Source of the DNA: Eumeta japonica
Lineage: Eukaryota; Arthropoda; Insecta; Lepidoptera; Psychidae
Direction of reading: 5' to 3'
DNA length: 64,000 bases
Assembly: GCA_005406025.1 (NCBI GenBank)
Contig: BGZK01000480.1
Location: forward strand, 328,566-392,565
The notes beneath the pieces are model-generated. The model was not told the DNA's origin and did no database searches. It saw only the letters and a program-made list of their open reading frames with translations. Of the stretch, positions 13,001 through 25,019 are shown in pieces. The number at the start of each line of letters is the position of its first letter. The stretch's first letter is position 1. A program made the position numbers and the translations under genes.

Positions 13001-16000
13001 GTTGACAGTACTCTCTTGAAATTAACCTAACGCTTCCTAAAGACTTCTAAAGAGACCAAAACAGGTGAAAATCTAAGGGTCAGGGCTGTACGGTGGATGC
13101 ATTAACACTACTCAACCAAACTCTCTCAATATTTGCTGAGTGGCTATATGTGTGGTTTGGAGTTATCATGGTGAGTAACTTCACCCTTTCTATTGATCAA
13201 TTCCAGCTCCTGTTTCTCTACTTCTCGCCTGAGTCTCATCAACTGTTGGCAGTAAAAATCCAAATTAATAATATTGTCCGGCGGTCAAAGCTCATAATGA
13301 ATAATGCCCTTCCAATGCCACCATACACGTAGCATTAACTTATTGTAAAATAATCCAGGTTTCGCTGTAGTTTATGGAGTTGCTTGCCTTTTGATTTAGA
13401 TTTTTTTTGCATATCCTTGTCGTAGGTAATCCATTTTTCATTACCAATGATTAATCTTTACAAAAACGGTTCGGTTTCATTATGTTTCTATAGAGGATTG
13501 CAAATGAGTACACATTCATTAGATTTCTTTCAGTGATCTCATGTGAGACCCAAATATCAAGCGCCTTTGTATATTCAGCTTTCCCTCAATAGGTCAAACC
13601 CGGTTTGTGGTCAATCCCCATTTCTTCAACTATGTCATAAGAACTAATATGCCGATATTTCTTTACATTTTCCAAAATGACAGCGACTTTATCTGTAACA
13701 GGTTGACCAGTGCGAAGTTAATTTTTGACATCAAAATTAACGGACTAAAAACGCTTTAAATAATTTTATACTAGTCTTACTGACACTGCATTAGGTCCAT
13801 AAATGACACAATTATTTTTCATGGCTTGCGTCGCATATATTTCTTTTTTGTTATAAAACTTTAAAATGTATTGAGTTTCTCACACTCTCAATTACTCATT
13901 TTGGTGGACAGAAAAACAATAGAAACATGACAGGACACACATTTTTACTTTTTATTTTTCTTTTTTTTTTAAATATCATCTATTCAATAGTATCAATATT
14001 AGCCAGATACAAACAGAACAACCAAAGAGGTTTTGCTGCAACTTTTTATTTATAGAATACAAAAAGCTTTTCCCCAATCTATGGTATTTTAATAGTATAG
14101 GTATGTTGTGCAACAAATACCCTTGACAAATGAGATCTCTTGAGGATTCAACCTATATAATGGCAAAGATAAAAAAAAGCTTGTGTTGCTTAAGTAAATA
14201 AAAAAATAAATTCAATCCATATGAGGGGAGAATTGGGAAAAAAGTTTGTATTTCGTATGTTCATAATAAAAAAAAAAAAACTATCATTTTTCAGTGAGAT
14301 ATTAAGTCTGACTTTGTACATGCAAACATTCTAAGGGTTAATTTTTTACTAAAAAACAATCCTCATAAAATAAAATCGAGGCTAGAAAATGTGTGTAAAT
14401 TTTGGACTATTTTAATTTAGAGATAAAAAAAAAGTCTTTTACAATTTCTGATTAAGACAACACTCTGGCGTTTTTAGAAAATCAACCCGGAAGACGATAA
14501 TAAAAACCGAACAAATGTGAATAGGACTTACACCCTATAGACGGCATATGACCATAATTACATTTTTTTTTTAAATAAATTAAACATCAATACTTTTGGA
14601 AAACATAAAAATTCATAGCAGGAAGTTGAAAAATGTGTTCCCATACATCAGTCTACATTATACACCCTCCAACTGCAGATATTAATTTTTCATTACAAAA
14701 AAATATTTTTTTGAAAGATTTAACAACTTTCAGACCTTCATGACTCGTATACAAAGCGTTAGAGAGTGCTTTACAAACGAATTTTTTTTTTCACCTCTTG
14801 TAAGTAACTATTTCTATCTTTGAAATCGACAATTGGAAAATTTGCTTACTTATTGTACAGATAATTTAATGAAAACTAATACCAGCTTTAAAAAACGATT
14901 CAATATAATAGAAATGAAAGGAAATTAAAATAATTCAGAAAACTTTCCCGTCAATCTACCATGTCACCTGTGAAAAAAATCCATTAATTTAGCCTTTTCT
15001 TCAACTTATGTTTAGAATTTTGGCAAGTTGTATTGCAAATGGCTGTTTAATTCGGTGTTGTTAAAAAATAATTAATAATAAAATATATAATTTTAGAGAT
15101 GTAGTTACACTACACAATAGGTAATGTATTTGTGGCCACCTCTAGTAGTAAGTAAATATATCTCTGTTTCAAGGAAATTGAGTTGTAATAGTCACAATAA
15201 TATACTCTAGATGGCACTTTTCAAATTTTTGTCCGTTTCTTATTAAAATTTAAATGAACATTATGAGGCAGGTACTTTTGTATACATAATTTTTTTTTAT
15301 CCTTTACTTGTAATAACTATTTTGTTATTGGAGATTTTCTATATTATTAATTGTGGAAAACTAATGATATTTTCTACTTCTTGAAGTAAACCTAGCAATC
15401 TTTATCTGTATGCTATATAACAATGCTTATCAGTTTACTAGTTTCATTGAATCAAAATCTGCTTAGCAGTCTTTGCGCATTCGACCGCGCAATCCAATCA
15501 AACAACATTAAAAAATCACTTATTATGCTATAATAAAATTCCTTACATAAAGATAATTCGAAAATTTAAAACTCGATAATTCATATTAATATGTTCATAT
15601 TCCAGCTACCATTTTATTTTAAGGTCATTGGACATAGAAGATACAGATTTAAAATGGTAACACTCAACTCACCTGGAGAGCTTCCCGCACAGCTGGCACC
15701 TGTAATGGGTGACCAGGCCCTCATGCGTCACTCGGTAGTGCTCTATGATGCTAGCTCTATCTGTCATTCTTTTTCCGCAGGCTCTGCATTCGTACCTCGT
15801 CGTGTGTGTCGCTTCATGGATCCGATAAGAATATATGCTCGGTAGGAACATGTGGCAGAGTTTACATTCATACTTGCCTCGAGCCTGCAAACGAGCATTT
15901 GAAATTTTTCAGTAATTTTTCACACAGGAAAAATGAAAATTTTAGGAATTTCATTAAAAAACCTCTTAAATTATTTAACATTGTGAGAATACCGCAAACT

Positions 16001-19000
16001 ATTTGTTAACACTACTTATTTTTTAAATCAACCTGCCCCGTAAACAAATTTTTTTGACAGTACTGAATCATCTATTTAAATGGAACTTTAGTCAACTACT
16101 TGTACGGTCATTAACCACACGGCAATTGCAAACAACACAATATCTGCTCAGCTGACTATATATCATCAATCTGTAAAAAATGCATGCCTAGACTGGCATG
16201 GCAGAACGAATTTGGATGTGGTTTTCTGTGACCTATTGAGATAACCTTGGACTCATTTTTAGTGTATGTATTATTTGTCACTCCACAAATAAAAAAGATA
16301 TGTGGATTTTAAAATGCATTTGGTGCACGCTCGATATGACGTATGGACAAATTGAAAGAAGTGCTGTCCGGCCGCTTTAAATATGTATAACCGAAGGACT
16401 GTTGCAGACCTTCTTCTGGCTTCATATATGTGTTTATAAAGCTTTGTGATATTGTTCTGATGAATTTAATTTAAGCAAACTCAACTGTTGTACAGCAACG
16501 AAAAGTTTTTGATTTGTTCCAATTTTCTGAATCATATTAGATGATACAAACTAAGAAAAAACAGAAGTCGAAACAAGAGCTATCAATTAAAACCCTAAAG
16601 CTTTATGTTCACGAGCTGCCGTCAGAGCCACAAGTGGAAACTATTGATATAATTAATATAATATATGGTATTGTGATAAAGACTGTATAAAAAGCCCTGG
16701 CCGTTTTTAAGCTACAACACGAACAATAGTTTAAAAAATTAAACACCGTAAGAATGCCAAAGAATGACTAAGAATGTGATTACCGATTACTGAAAAATTA
16801 TCGATGAAAAAAAAGAGTAGACCAACCACATATCTTTTGCATAAGTTTCATCGAATCTACTGAAACACATTTCACACATATTCCACATGTGATATTTCAT
16901 TTTTAATTAATACAATATGTCTGAAAACCATGCCAAAAACTGAGAAGAGAAGCATTATGCAAGTCCAAAAAAGGTCATTCAAATGTACAACAATTACGTT
17001 TAAGAACGTAGGGTTACAAATAACGTCTTCCACTCACCGGGTCGTGTTTCTTCATATGGTTCTCAAGTTTGCTCTCGTAGTTGAAGCCCCTAAAACACAA
17101 TTCACACTTGAACGGGAACTTTAGGTAGCCTTCGGACTTCGACTCCAACTCTCTTTGCTTGAGCTGCTCTTCTGGATTCAGCTCTATAATGATTATCTTA
17201 GTAGGATCTATTTCCAGGGGCTTCCTTATTGAACTTTTCGGCTCGTCTGCACTCGCTTCCGCATTTCTGAAATGAAATTCTCTATTCATTCTAAATGAAC
17301 AAGTTATGATGAAAACTATCTCATTAATATTAATAGTTTCTTAATTTTAAAGGAAAGTAGTAAAATATTAAACAAAACAGATACACTATTGCCGAGCAAT
17401 AAATTCTAAATAATAAATGAGAAAAGAGACTCAATTCCATAAACATAAAGAAAAACAAATGCATTTGAATACCTATTCATTTAGTTAAAATTTGTTATAA
17501 CATAAACATTTCACAAAATGCGAAAGCGTGCATTTGTAATGCTTTAATATGAACTGTCATTAAGTATTTATTATGTATTGCAAAATAGAAAAATTTTCCA
17601 AGTTGTAGTACATTCCAAAAATATTAACTTTCATAACGTAATATTTTTATGACACTTTTTTAAAAATATGTACAGTCTCCATAATCATTGGTATGTACTA
17701 AAATCGGGTAATGCAAAAAAAAACATGGAAGTGGATACAACATTGGAAATCTGATCACCGATATATATTTATCGTATTCCATAGTATATAGTAATTCTAT
17801 GCATTTAATGCAATTTATGTATTTGTAAGAAAATACAGAGCTGAGAGTAGGAAACGAGGAGAATGGATTTTAAAAACACTGAGAAGGTTTAGTAATAAGG
17901 CAAGAGTGAATGCAGAGGGAGCTTTGACACAAATCTATTAAGCGAACGTATGTGATTGATGCATTAAGTATCTTCAACCAGTGAGCTATTATTGAAACGA
18001 TTGGCGAATTTCTGTGAAATAAAAGTGAAACTCGGGTGTAGTTTCTGCTAGAAAATAGAAGCGTGAAGAAATAAAGTTTGAAACTATTTACGCTTATGAA
18101 GCTTATGAGGTAAGCCATCTCACCGTCACATGTGACATACTGATTGAATGCAGAAACAGCAAAATGTATACTATTCCGTATCGACAAGTAGAGGAAGGTT
18201 TTACACTCACTCTTTCTTTCTTTTCTTGGTCTTTTCCTCTCCCCTCTTAACTCTCTTCTGCTTCTTAGCGTCTTTGTTGTCCGTCTTCAGCTCCATCACT
18301 CCGCCGCCTTCCAGTAGATTCTTCAATTCATCTTCATTATCAACATTAGATCTACAAGAAAAAAACTGACTTAATAAAATATGCATACGCTTAAAACGAA
18401 CAACTTTGGCGATGTTATAAACGGACCAAGGATCTAGGTCACAAGAAAAGATCATACATTTATAAAAAAAGCAACCTGAATTCAAGTAATGGGGTGTCAT
18501 CGTCCACATCGCTCGCAGTCTCCTGCTTCACAGGCTCATCATCGAAATCCGTCTGCACGCTGTACGTATATGGTATATCCATGCTGTATACGTCTACTTT
18601 CTTCATCTCTTTCTTGTGCTGTCGAAACATGTTCATTGAAAGTAATCAATTCTTCTACAGAACAATGTCCTTTGAGTTTTGCTAGTTCAATATTGACCTC
18701 ATGAAATATTTCTATAAAGAATATCTCTAATAGTCTTCAGGTATGTAAATTAATACTAAACAATAATAGATTTAGTAAATGGGTTTATTTTTAAAGTGTA
18801 CTTCGGCAAATAGTTAGCTCTAATTTACTTAAAATATAAAAAAACTATATAATAAAATCAGCTTTGATATTATTTTCTCCGATTCTGTATTCAATAGAAA
18901 TACATTCTTTACTAACCTCTAATGTCTTGTGGTATCCTTGTTTGGGTTTGCCACTAACATCAAACACTAAAGTGTCGGTGGAACTGAGCTGTGGTAACGC

Positions 19001-20225
19001 GTACTTGGACAACTCCTCGTCCTGACCATCGACAGGAACTGACGAACAACAATGACGAGTATGACTTATCCCTATTAGCCAAGCTGAACTTTTGAAATAA
19101 ATAAATGTATGTAGTTTGAAGAGAAAAATTTCAATACATAGCATTTCTTGCTAACCATAGCACCTTTGCAATCGGAATAAACTATTTAAAATGAAATTCA
19201 GATGTTTAATTAAAAACACTCACTAAGTCTTCAAATACTAAATGTAATTTATGATAGTGTTATGATTGCTTCAAGAGATGGAAACATCAACTCACCGGAG
19301 CGCATCTTGATGAATATTCATACAACACAGAATGAGCTTTTAGTACTTTGTTTTTGAACTTTACAGATTTGATTAGCATATAAGCACATTCTATGCACAA
19401 CCACTGTGGTAACCCATCTGATAATGAAATCTGGAATTTCAAATGGTACATCATCGTCAATACAATAACTTCGACCATGGTTACATCATGGATGGATGGA
19501 AAACGTTTGTGGATAGTACAAATTGCTGATTTCGCAAGGTATGACAATATTTCAAAATATGGATATCATAATCATATCAAGAATTTTGATACATTGACAA
19601 AAAAAATTGGAAAGAATTTTTTCAGTTTATGACCCATTAAACGCAGAGTTTTTGTCTAAATGTAGATCCTATTGTTTATTACTACTATATGTGTACTGTA
19701 TTCAATAGGAGAATAAAAATAATAGGTTAATCAGAATATCAACAAAATGATTGTTTTTTTTCTGAACTCGCTCAGTCTAAGATTAAACCATATAAATCTT
19801 TTGAACAATTTTTACAGATAAATATACTATTTTTTCTTGTTCTATATATTTTATAAATAAGCCTAGCTAACATTTTTTATAAGATAATAATTTAAAATAT
19901 ATACACATTAGGCACACTGAACAAACAGCACTTAACATATAAACATTGCTTAAATGCATATAAATATTATTTATTTTATAAAAGATTTCAGATGTTTTCT
20001 TACATGTAGGGAAAGAAAGCTATTAAAAGATTTAATTCATAATTCGTTAAAAATTATTTAACAATTTTATCGGGCAAAAATTACCTTCATTCCGGTCAAA
20101 TCCTGAATAAATTCAGAATAAACAAACACATCTTTCATTCGCTTGTTAGTCGATAAACAGCACCGACACAAATATTTGTTATTCTCTTCCAATGGAACAG
20201 GAAAATTTTCGTTTTTAGTATCCAT
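5593..20225 (-). CDS. ZAD-domain C2H2 zinc-finger protein, 12 exons, 649 aa
   Basis: Coding exons in transcript order: 20225-20085, 19430-19296, 19021-18917, 18618-18476, 18351-18211, 17266-17038, 15884-15673, 12415-12302, 8157-7954, 6754-6538, 6309-6163, 5754-5593. They sum to 1950 nt with one open frame across all 11 GT-AG junctions and end in TAA. A zinc-finger-associated (ZAD) domain is at the N-terminus, with zinc ligands C20, C23, C59 and C62 split over exons 1 and 2. A charged linker with a Lys-rich stretch (exons 3-5) follows, then 11 C2H2 fingers between residues 276 and 588. Fingers 4, 5 and 10 are each completed only after splicing, which supports the chosen sites. A TGEKP linker joins fingers 10 and 11. 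Finger 7 has an odd H-x6-H spacing. The Ala/Pro-rich tail contains VPKEEP. ZAD proteins are typically insect dimerising DNA-binding regulators; the target here is unknown. Donors of exon 9 (GTCAGT) and exon 10 (GTGCGT) are weaker but are required by phase and finger spacing. Confidence 0.9.
7016..7054. repeat. (TA)n microsatellite
   Basis: Uninterrupted TA dinucleotides inside intron 9 of the ZAD gene. Confidence 0.9.
7265..7937 (+). mobile_element. Lepidopteran RTE/SINE-like repeat copy
   Basis: The right part has the phrase series cggacagac-type repeats, agggttccgtttttgcca and ggaaccctaaaaa, which I recognise as a widespread lepidopteran repeat tail with a poly-A-like end. The left part (7265-7430) resembles 23380-23630: both have an aaactg-gcc-aag-agca-type phrase, a 'gagaaacaagta' phrase and an ending of 'tatctttatg-cactta'. 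The tail ends near 7937, only about 16 bases from the donor of ZAD-gene exon 9 (exon end 7954). No ORF remains. Confidence 0.55.
9196..9617. mobile_element. 422-bp MITE with about 25-bp terminal inverted repeats
   Basis: The left end reads gggaacatacccaaattacg and the right end, reverse-complemented, gggaacatacccatattacg. The match continues for about 25 bases with two mismatches. Both sides are flanked by TA repeats (TATATAT), fitting insertion into a TA target. The interior contains a C10-12 tract near 9286 and no ORF. It lies in intron 8 of the ZAD gene. Superfamily is uncertain; the TA target suggests a Tc1/mariner-type source. Confidence 0.7.
9780..9960. other. CpG-rich patch in ZAD-gene intron 8
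   Basis: This segment is unusually rich in GC and CpG for the window (for example cacgccgcggatcac and ggcgcacgcgccacgc). ORFs cross it on both strands (plus 9718-9975, minus 9669-9962) but neither gives a recognisable protein. It could be a regulatory element, an unannotated exon or a recent insertion. Confidence 0.35.
10430..10670. other. CpG-rich island-like segment in ZAD-gene intron 8
   Basis: About 240 bases of CpG-rich sequence (cgtcgacacgtccgcacgca, gacgcgccgatgttgcgctc) surrounded by AT-rich intron. A plus-strand ORF of 78 codons (10484-10720) crosses it but matches nothing I know. A GTAGGC after cgcacag near 10662 could be a donor, so an alternative first exon, an internal promoter or an antisense transcript start is possible. 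No direct evidence selects among these. Confidence 0.35.
12830..13950 (-). mobile_element. Decayed mariner-family DNA transposon
   Basis: Conceptual translation of the minus strand, across several frames, shows mariner transposase pieces in the right order. These are SYDIVEEMGIDHK near 13640-13600, RLRREVEKQELELINRKG near 13240-13180, HHDN near 13170, and a C-terminal block with CQQYLSEFFDRKSLNFYSNG and LPTKLQKVVEQNG near 13010-12915. Frameshifts and stops interrupt it throughout, so it is non-functional. The D of HHDN corresponds to a catalytic Asp of the D,D(34)D family. Ends are approximate because I could not define the terminal repeats. It sits in ZAD-gene intron 7, in the same orientation as the gene. 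Confidence 0.75.
14000..15600. other. Intron 7 remainder, AT-rich, nothing recognised
   Basis: Homopolymer-rich, AT-rich intron sequence between the mariner relic and exon 7 of the ZAD gene (15884-15673). No coding or structured element was seen on either strand. Confidence 0.5.
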
Positions 20226-20298
20226 ATCGTTGAAAAATAGGCAATTGATAATGAAATAATTACAAAAAAAAAAAAGTATATCTACACGCCAAACATTT

Positions 20299-20304
20299 AT
20301 AAGC
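20299..20304 (-). promoter_or_regulatory. Possible TATA box of the ZAD gene
   Basis: On the minus strand ggcttataaatg places TATAAA about 75 bases upstream of the start codon at 20225, a reasonable distance for a short 5' UTR. The start itself is supported by the ZAD cysteines beginning 20 residues later. In AT-rich DNA such a hexamer can occur by chance. Confidence 0.3.
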
Positions 20305-20904
20305 CGTCACAGAACAATAACAATATACGCAGAAGCTGGCCTTAAAACTGTCCGTTTGAGTTCAAACGCTATCTTGACAAATGATTGAGTGATTGAACAT
20401 TGATTAGTCTAAATCTAATTAATACCTCCCCTCTTAAATAATATAATTACTTCACGTTTTAGAATGTTAATGTTATGATTCCTTTCAGTGACACAAAAAG
20501 GCAATGCACGTAATTGCAAGTTTAACTTGATTATTGGATAAAAAGTGTCATGACTAAAATGTAACGATGCAGATGAGTACCTAAGGTCCTTTAATAAACA
20601 CTGAAATAGTCTGAATTCAGTCTCCAATTGAATTCTTGAAGTAAAATAGACAACAGTGTGCACTATGTATGTGCAAGCTTCTTTTAGATTTTAAATTCGT
20701 TAATCAGATGAACTGATATTAGTATTTTTTCTTAACATAAACCTTGTTTCTTGTTTAATGGGCATTATTCTATTAGTCTGAAAATAAAAGTTGTGAATTA
20801 TTATTCTTGGTTTATTTTTCATTATCATATTGTATAATTAAGAAATACGCAAGCTATAGTTAATACAATGTACGTACAGCAAAAATGTTATATTTAGGCA
20901 TGAG

Positions 20905-21730
20905 CGCACTGACTCGACAAGACGTCTTATCAGAGCAGGAGTTCCTCAAGGCTCCACCCTCTCTCTGCTGTACGTACCCGCGTACACAAACGATGTACCG
21001 CGACCGTCGTCGTCTGGCGTCCAACTCGCGTTATTCGCGGACGATACCGCGCTCTTTACGGAAGTAGGAATAGGACCAATTCACCCTCCTCCCTCAGGGC
21101 CATTGACGAGCTTGGTCAATGGTTCTGGAAGTGGAGGATAGAAGTAAACCCCGACAAATCAGCAGCCATACAATTCAAGTATGGTAAGATTAGGAGTCAA
21201 CCCATTGTCGACAAAAACACTCCCAATCTTAAAATGTTGAATGCGAACATTCCGTGGCAACGGAACTACAGATACTTAGGAGTCACGCTCGATAAAAATC
21301 TTACGCTCTTGCAGCGGCAGTTGAAAGCCTCAATGACGTCAACGACACGCATGACTGACTTAGAGTAGGTCTATCCGTTAGTCAGGTCATCGACCTAAGC
21401 TCCCTTTCTCCACCCGGCCGCCGCTAACCGCCTCCGGCCGAGCAGGAGGGAAGGGAACCGACCCGTGACGGTTTCCTGCGACATTCTATGCCGAGACGCC
21501 TTCCTCCAGGCGTCGTCCATAGCGCATGTTACGCACCGTCGGCACTCGCATGTGCCGTCCGGCCGCACTCGGTGAAGCTATCAAAGTCGTCTGACTTGTC
21601 ATTCGACTCGTCTCGACCGACTAAATAGCATAGCCGACCCAATTACTTCACTTTCAGGAGGAATTTTTTAGTGGGTTTCAGTCCCACACTACCCACGCGT
21701 ACGGGCGCGAGGGTGTGCAGGATAAACATT
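20905..21730 (+). mobile_element. Truncated Jockey-like LINE reverse transcriptase fragment
   Basis: The plus strand encodes, with frame changes, the central reverse-transcriptase blocks. RAGVPQGSTLS is followed by a tract ending in LALFADDTALF; the FADD catalytic box is at 21034-21045. Further on are EVNPDKSAAIQFKYGKI and NYRYLGVTLDKNLT. The 5' part and the thumb/RNase H regions are absent, and the reading then runs into a GC-rich 3' UTR-like stretch ending with tttttagtgggtttcagtcc (21665-21684), the same 'tagtgggt' tail word seen at 584-591. It lies between the divergent ZAD and 24167-30530 genes and cannot be active. Confidence 0.8.
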
Positions 21731-22041
21731 TTTTACCTCGCCGCAAGAGGGAAACAAAAAAAAATGATATTTACCTGTAAAATTTGACAGTAAAAATGAA
21801 ATGTGGACAGGAAAACAAGAAGAGTAAAACTTTTTACATATAGAAGATACAAGGCATTCAGTGATGTAGCTAGGGGGAGGAGGGAAATGGCGGGCGGTAC
21901 CCATCTTAGAAACCTCTTTGCTCACCCTAAAAAAAAAAACGATAGTATTGAGGAGTTATTTACTGTTCAGTAGCTTTTAATTTGAGATTGAATACTAATG
22001 CCCATGTTAATAATTTATTCATTATCAATATTATCAAAATC

Positions 22042-22159
22042 GCGTCTCGTTTCCCACATGTGGGAAACAAGACGCGGCTTATTAGTAATAATATATATAC
22101 TTGAAGTAGGTATATTATTACTAGCTATGTGAACGGCAGCAGCACCCTGGCTGCCGTTC
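22042..22159. repeat. Cluster of three consecutive hairpins
   Basis: Three inverted repeats follow each other in 118 bases. The first is 22042-22075 (gcgtctcgtttcccac against gtgggaaacaagacgc, one mismatch, almost no loop). The second pairs 22084-22095 with 22111-22122 (agtaataatata, perfect 12-bp arms). The third pairs 22131-22140 with 22150-22159 (gaacggcagc, perfect 10-bp arms, 9-base loop). No ORF overlaps. It could be a small foldback transposon end or a structured RNA; no family is recognised. Confidence 0.6.
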
Positions 22160-22520
22160 GCAACTACTTGAGATTAAATATGTCATATAGTTTGTTTTCC
22201 GTAGTAAATCGAGGCATGTATTGACTTAAAATGTGAACTACATAGCGCTGTGAAAAGGATTTGTGATATTTATTTTATTTGGTGAAATACATTAATTACT
22301 ATTAACTATCGTACAACATGTAATAAATATAGGATACACGCTGACCATTTATGCCGATATTTTTACAGTTCTTAACACAAAGATAATCATAAAAAATTGG
22401 TTGCCTGTAAAGTCGGTATACGGGCGAAAGTTTTACGTGACAACGACTTTGAGTGGTAAAATCATTTTAATGTGAATATTCATTCGTATAGTAGGAAGAA
22501 GGATGAAATAATAGTAACAA

Positions 22521-22580
22521 TTTAAAACATTTATTTATACAAAGAATTATATTTAAAACATTAATTTATACAAAGAATCT
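22521..22580. repeat. Short tandem duplication
   Basis: The phrase atttaaaacattwatttata followed by caaagaat occurs twice in tandem with a period of about 31 bases and almost no divergence. Confidence 0.6.
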
Positions 22581-22722
22581 CGCACTGAATTTCATATTAA
22601 CAAAATTTTATTTTTACCTTTACACATACATACGTATTTATATACAAATATACATACAATAACTTGCAATACATTTGCGTACAATGAAACAGCGTTTACT
22701 ACAACTTAACTTGTTCCTATCT

Positions 22723-22818
22723 GAGTGGAAGGGACGCGTGCCTTTCACTTTTATGTCTGTCTCTCTCGCTCTTAGGCGGGCTAACCATGCCCGAGTGGAA
22801 GGGACGCGTGCCTCTCAC
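22723..22818. repeat. Direct repeat of about 26 bp, 70-bp spacing
   Basis: gagtggaagggacgcgtgcc followed by ytcact occurs at 22723-22748 and 22793-22818. The intervening sequence is a CT-rich stretch (tctgtctctctcgctctt). Function is unknown; it lies in the intergenic space upstream of the gene starting at 24167. Confidence 0.6.
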
Positions 22819-23050
22819 TCGCTCTGATTGTGAGCGCATAACGTGAGCGGAGCATAACGCAGTTTCTTGAAGTGTCACCCGGCAAACCAATTTATTAGAC
22901 GTTGTCACGTCAAAACCTACTATTATTTCAGAATAAAAATTGTAGGAAACGCAAAATAATTTTGATAGCCTTTCCCAGATTGATAGTTTTTTGCTACGGC
23001 ATGCGCTGCATTCTCTTTATTATGTCTGGCATGTCCTTTGCGCTCAGCGT

Positions 23051-23088
23051 ATACACACAAACACACACACACACGCATACACACGCGC
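23051..23088. repeat. (AC)n-rich microsatellite
   Basis: An imperfect AC run. The 125-codon ORF across it (22902-23279) is a by-product of the repeat and AT-rich flanks. Confidence 0.8.
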
Positions 23089-23339
23089 TAAGCAGAAAAG
23101 TGCAGTTATACGAAAAAAGCCGATTACACCCAATTGAACTCAAATGCTGGCCACCGTTCCACTGTGACGCCCGCGAAAGTGTCTTTGTCACTCAAAATAT
23201 AGTGTCGAAAATAATACAACTCATACCGTATATCGTAAAGTACCATAAAAACATAGGAGCTAAATTTTGTTTAAGCTGATTAAAATATAATAATAAAGAA
23301 ATATAAACATATATCTCAAGACTAATGTCTTTCTATTTT

Positions 23340-23630
23340 CATTTTTATAAATATTTCCATATACCATTCTAATTAAAAACTGTCCAAGAGCATTTTGAAC
23401 CATGTTCACTGTATAATTCTAAAGCCGTTACTACAAAAAAAAAAATACACTATAGATGAAAAAATCTACATTATTACACTTTTTTGCATGTGTCTTGCAC
23501 AGAATGGGTATAAATAAGCACTTTATTCGCCTATAACTAGAGAAACAAGTAAATATGTTGAGTCTTTAAATATCGTAAACTAAAAATCACAAAAAAAAAA
23601 GAGTGTATCTTTATGCACTTATATATACAG
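23340..23630 (+). mobile_element. Diverged copy of the 7265-7937 repeat family
   Basis: It shares with 7265-7430, in the same order, an aaactg-tccaagagcat phrase, a 'tgttcactgta' phrase, 'gagaaacaagta' and a terminal 'gtgtatctttatgcactta'. It lacks the ggttccgttttt tail. No ORF. Confidence 0.5.
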
Positions 23631-23677
23631 AAGGGTAGACAGAGACTGCAAAAGTCCATATTTCCACAAAGATATTT
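23629..23677 (+). repeat. Short interspersed motif, copy 1
   Basis: The phrase agaagggtagacagagactg, then a 'tatttccac' word, matches 60626-60666 (agaagggtaggcagagacta ... tttccac). Such blocks are scattered in lepidopteran genomes; two copies in this window support it being dispersed. Confidence 0.5.
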
Positions 23678-24166
23678 AAAAATTGGTCCTTTTTTTTAAT
23701 GTGCCACCAATTTGGTCCGCATAGGATATTCTAGGACAACTCTTGCCGTTACCACTATCAATATGATTCTCCATTAAAGATACTAGACTATTATCAAGGA
23801 TCTTCATATAATTGACTTATTATACTCTATGTATTATTGTCTCTCAGTTGATCGTCAACCCCAACCGACAGAATCTAACCATAGACACATCACATACAAA
23901 CAATTATTAAAAAAAAAAACAGATGTAGTACATGTTTAATTTATGCTTTATTACTTCAAGAAATTGATTGTCTGTCAATTTGTGACGTTTTCTCATACTT
24001 AATATTCTGATTTCCAGTGGGTCTATTTTATATTATCTGTGGCTCCATGTAGCTGTGTGCAGTTTAGCGATCGATGCACTTTTTGTGGAGTTTAGAGAAA
24101 AATCAAAATTTCTTAATATCTGGTATTGAGCCCAGAAATAGATCATAATACTCGATCACCAAAAGT

Positions 24167-24982
24167 ATGGACTGCATCCTTGTTGTCACCCTGCCGCGCT
24201 ACGACCGTTCTAATTTATCAGACTTTATTGAATCCGAGAACAATGATAAAAAAGACCGGAGCGACAATATGAATCTGATGGAGTGTTCGGTGCGCTTGAG
24301 CAGATGCGACGTCGACAAAATGAAAAGGTCCGTGTCCAAGTCGAGGAATATGGTGCGCAAGAAGTCGAACAGGAGGGAGAATAAAACCAAGTCGTCGCGG
24401 CTGGACGCCGTCAAAGTCACAGTCAAATGCGAGCCCCTCGACGAAGACCAGACCAGCAACGAGATGGTAATTACTTCGCTGTCGGCGTATCTATTGTCCT
24501 CCTTCATTTTTTTTCTTTATATTCGACTGACACTCGCATGCTATCCTATAAAGTCGACATAACTTATGATTTATTTATAAGCAAGCCGAATCAATAAGCT
24601 ACATGTTCTAGAAATCGATAAGAAACTGCAGTTTTTATATTTCACCTTTTTTGCCATAAACTTCTATCTACTAATTAATGTCACCACCAGCAATAATTTA
24701 TTTCTATAGACCACTTATGTATTATAGACTTCGTCAAAAATATAGTGCATTGGTGTTTTAGTTCTTCAGTATGACTCTTTGTTATATCAACCACTATATT
24801 TCACTGCTTTCTATTTTTGCAAATAAGAAAAGAATTGTTTAGTGTTTAGTACACCTTAAAAAATTAATAGACTGTCAAAAAACTTCTCGGTAGTGACCAA
24901 AATCTATCATGTCTTTACCCAAATATTTCTTGTTTAAATGTCCATTAATGCAATAATGGCCAATTGAATGCAATGGGTGCTA

Positions 24983-25019
<37 letters not shown>

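Noticed and set aside
22902..23279. 125-codon ORF
   Set aside because: It crosses an AC microsatellite and AT-rich flanks and has no recognisable domain or splice context.
24199..24507. 102-codon minus-strand ORF
   Set aside because: Antisense shadow of exon 1 of the 24167-30530 gene. Only the plus strand connects in frame to further exons.
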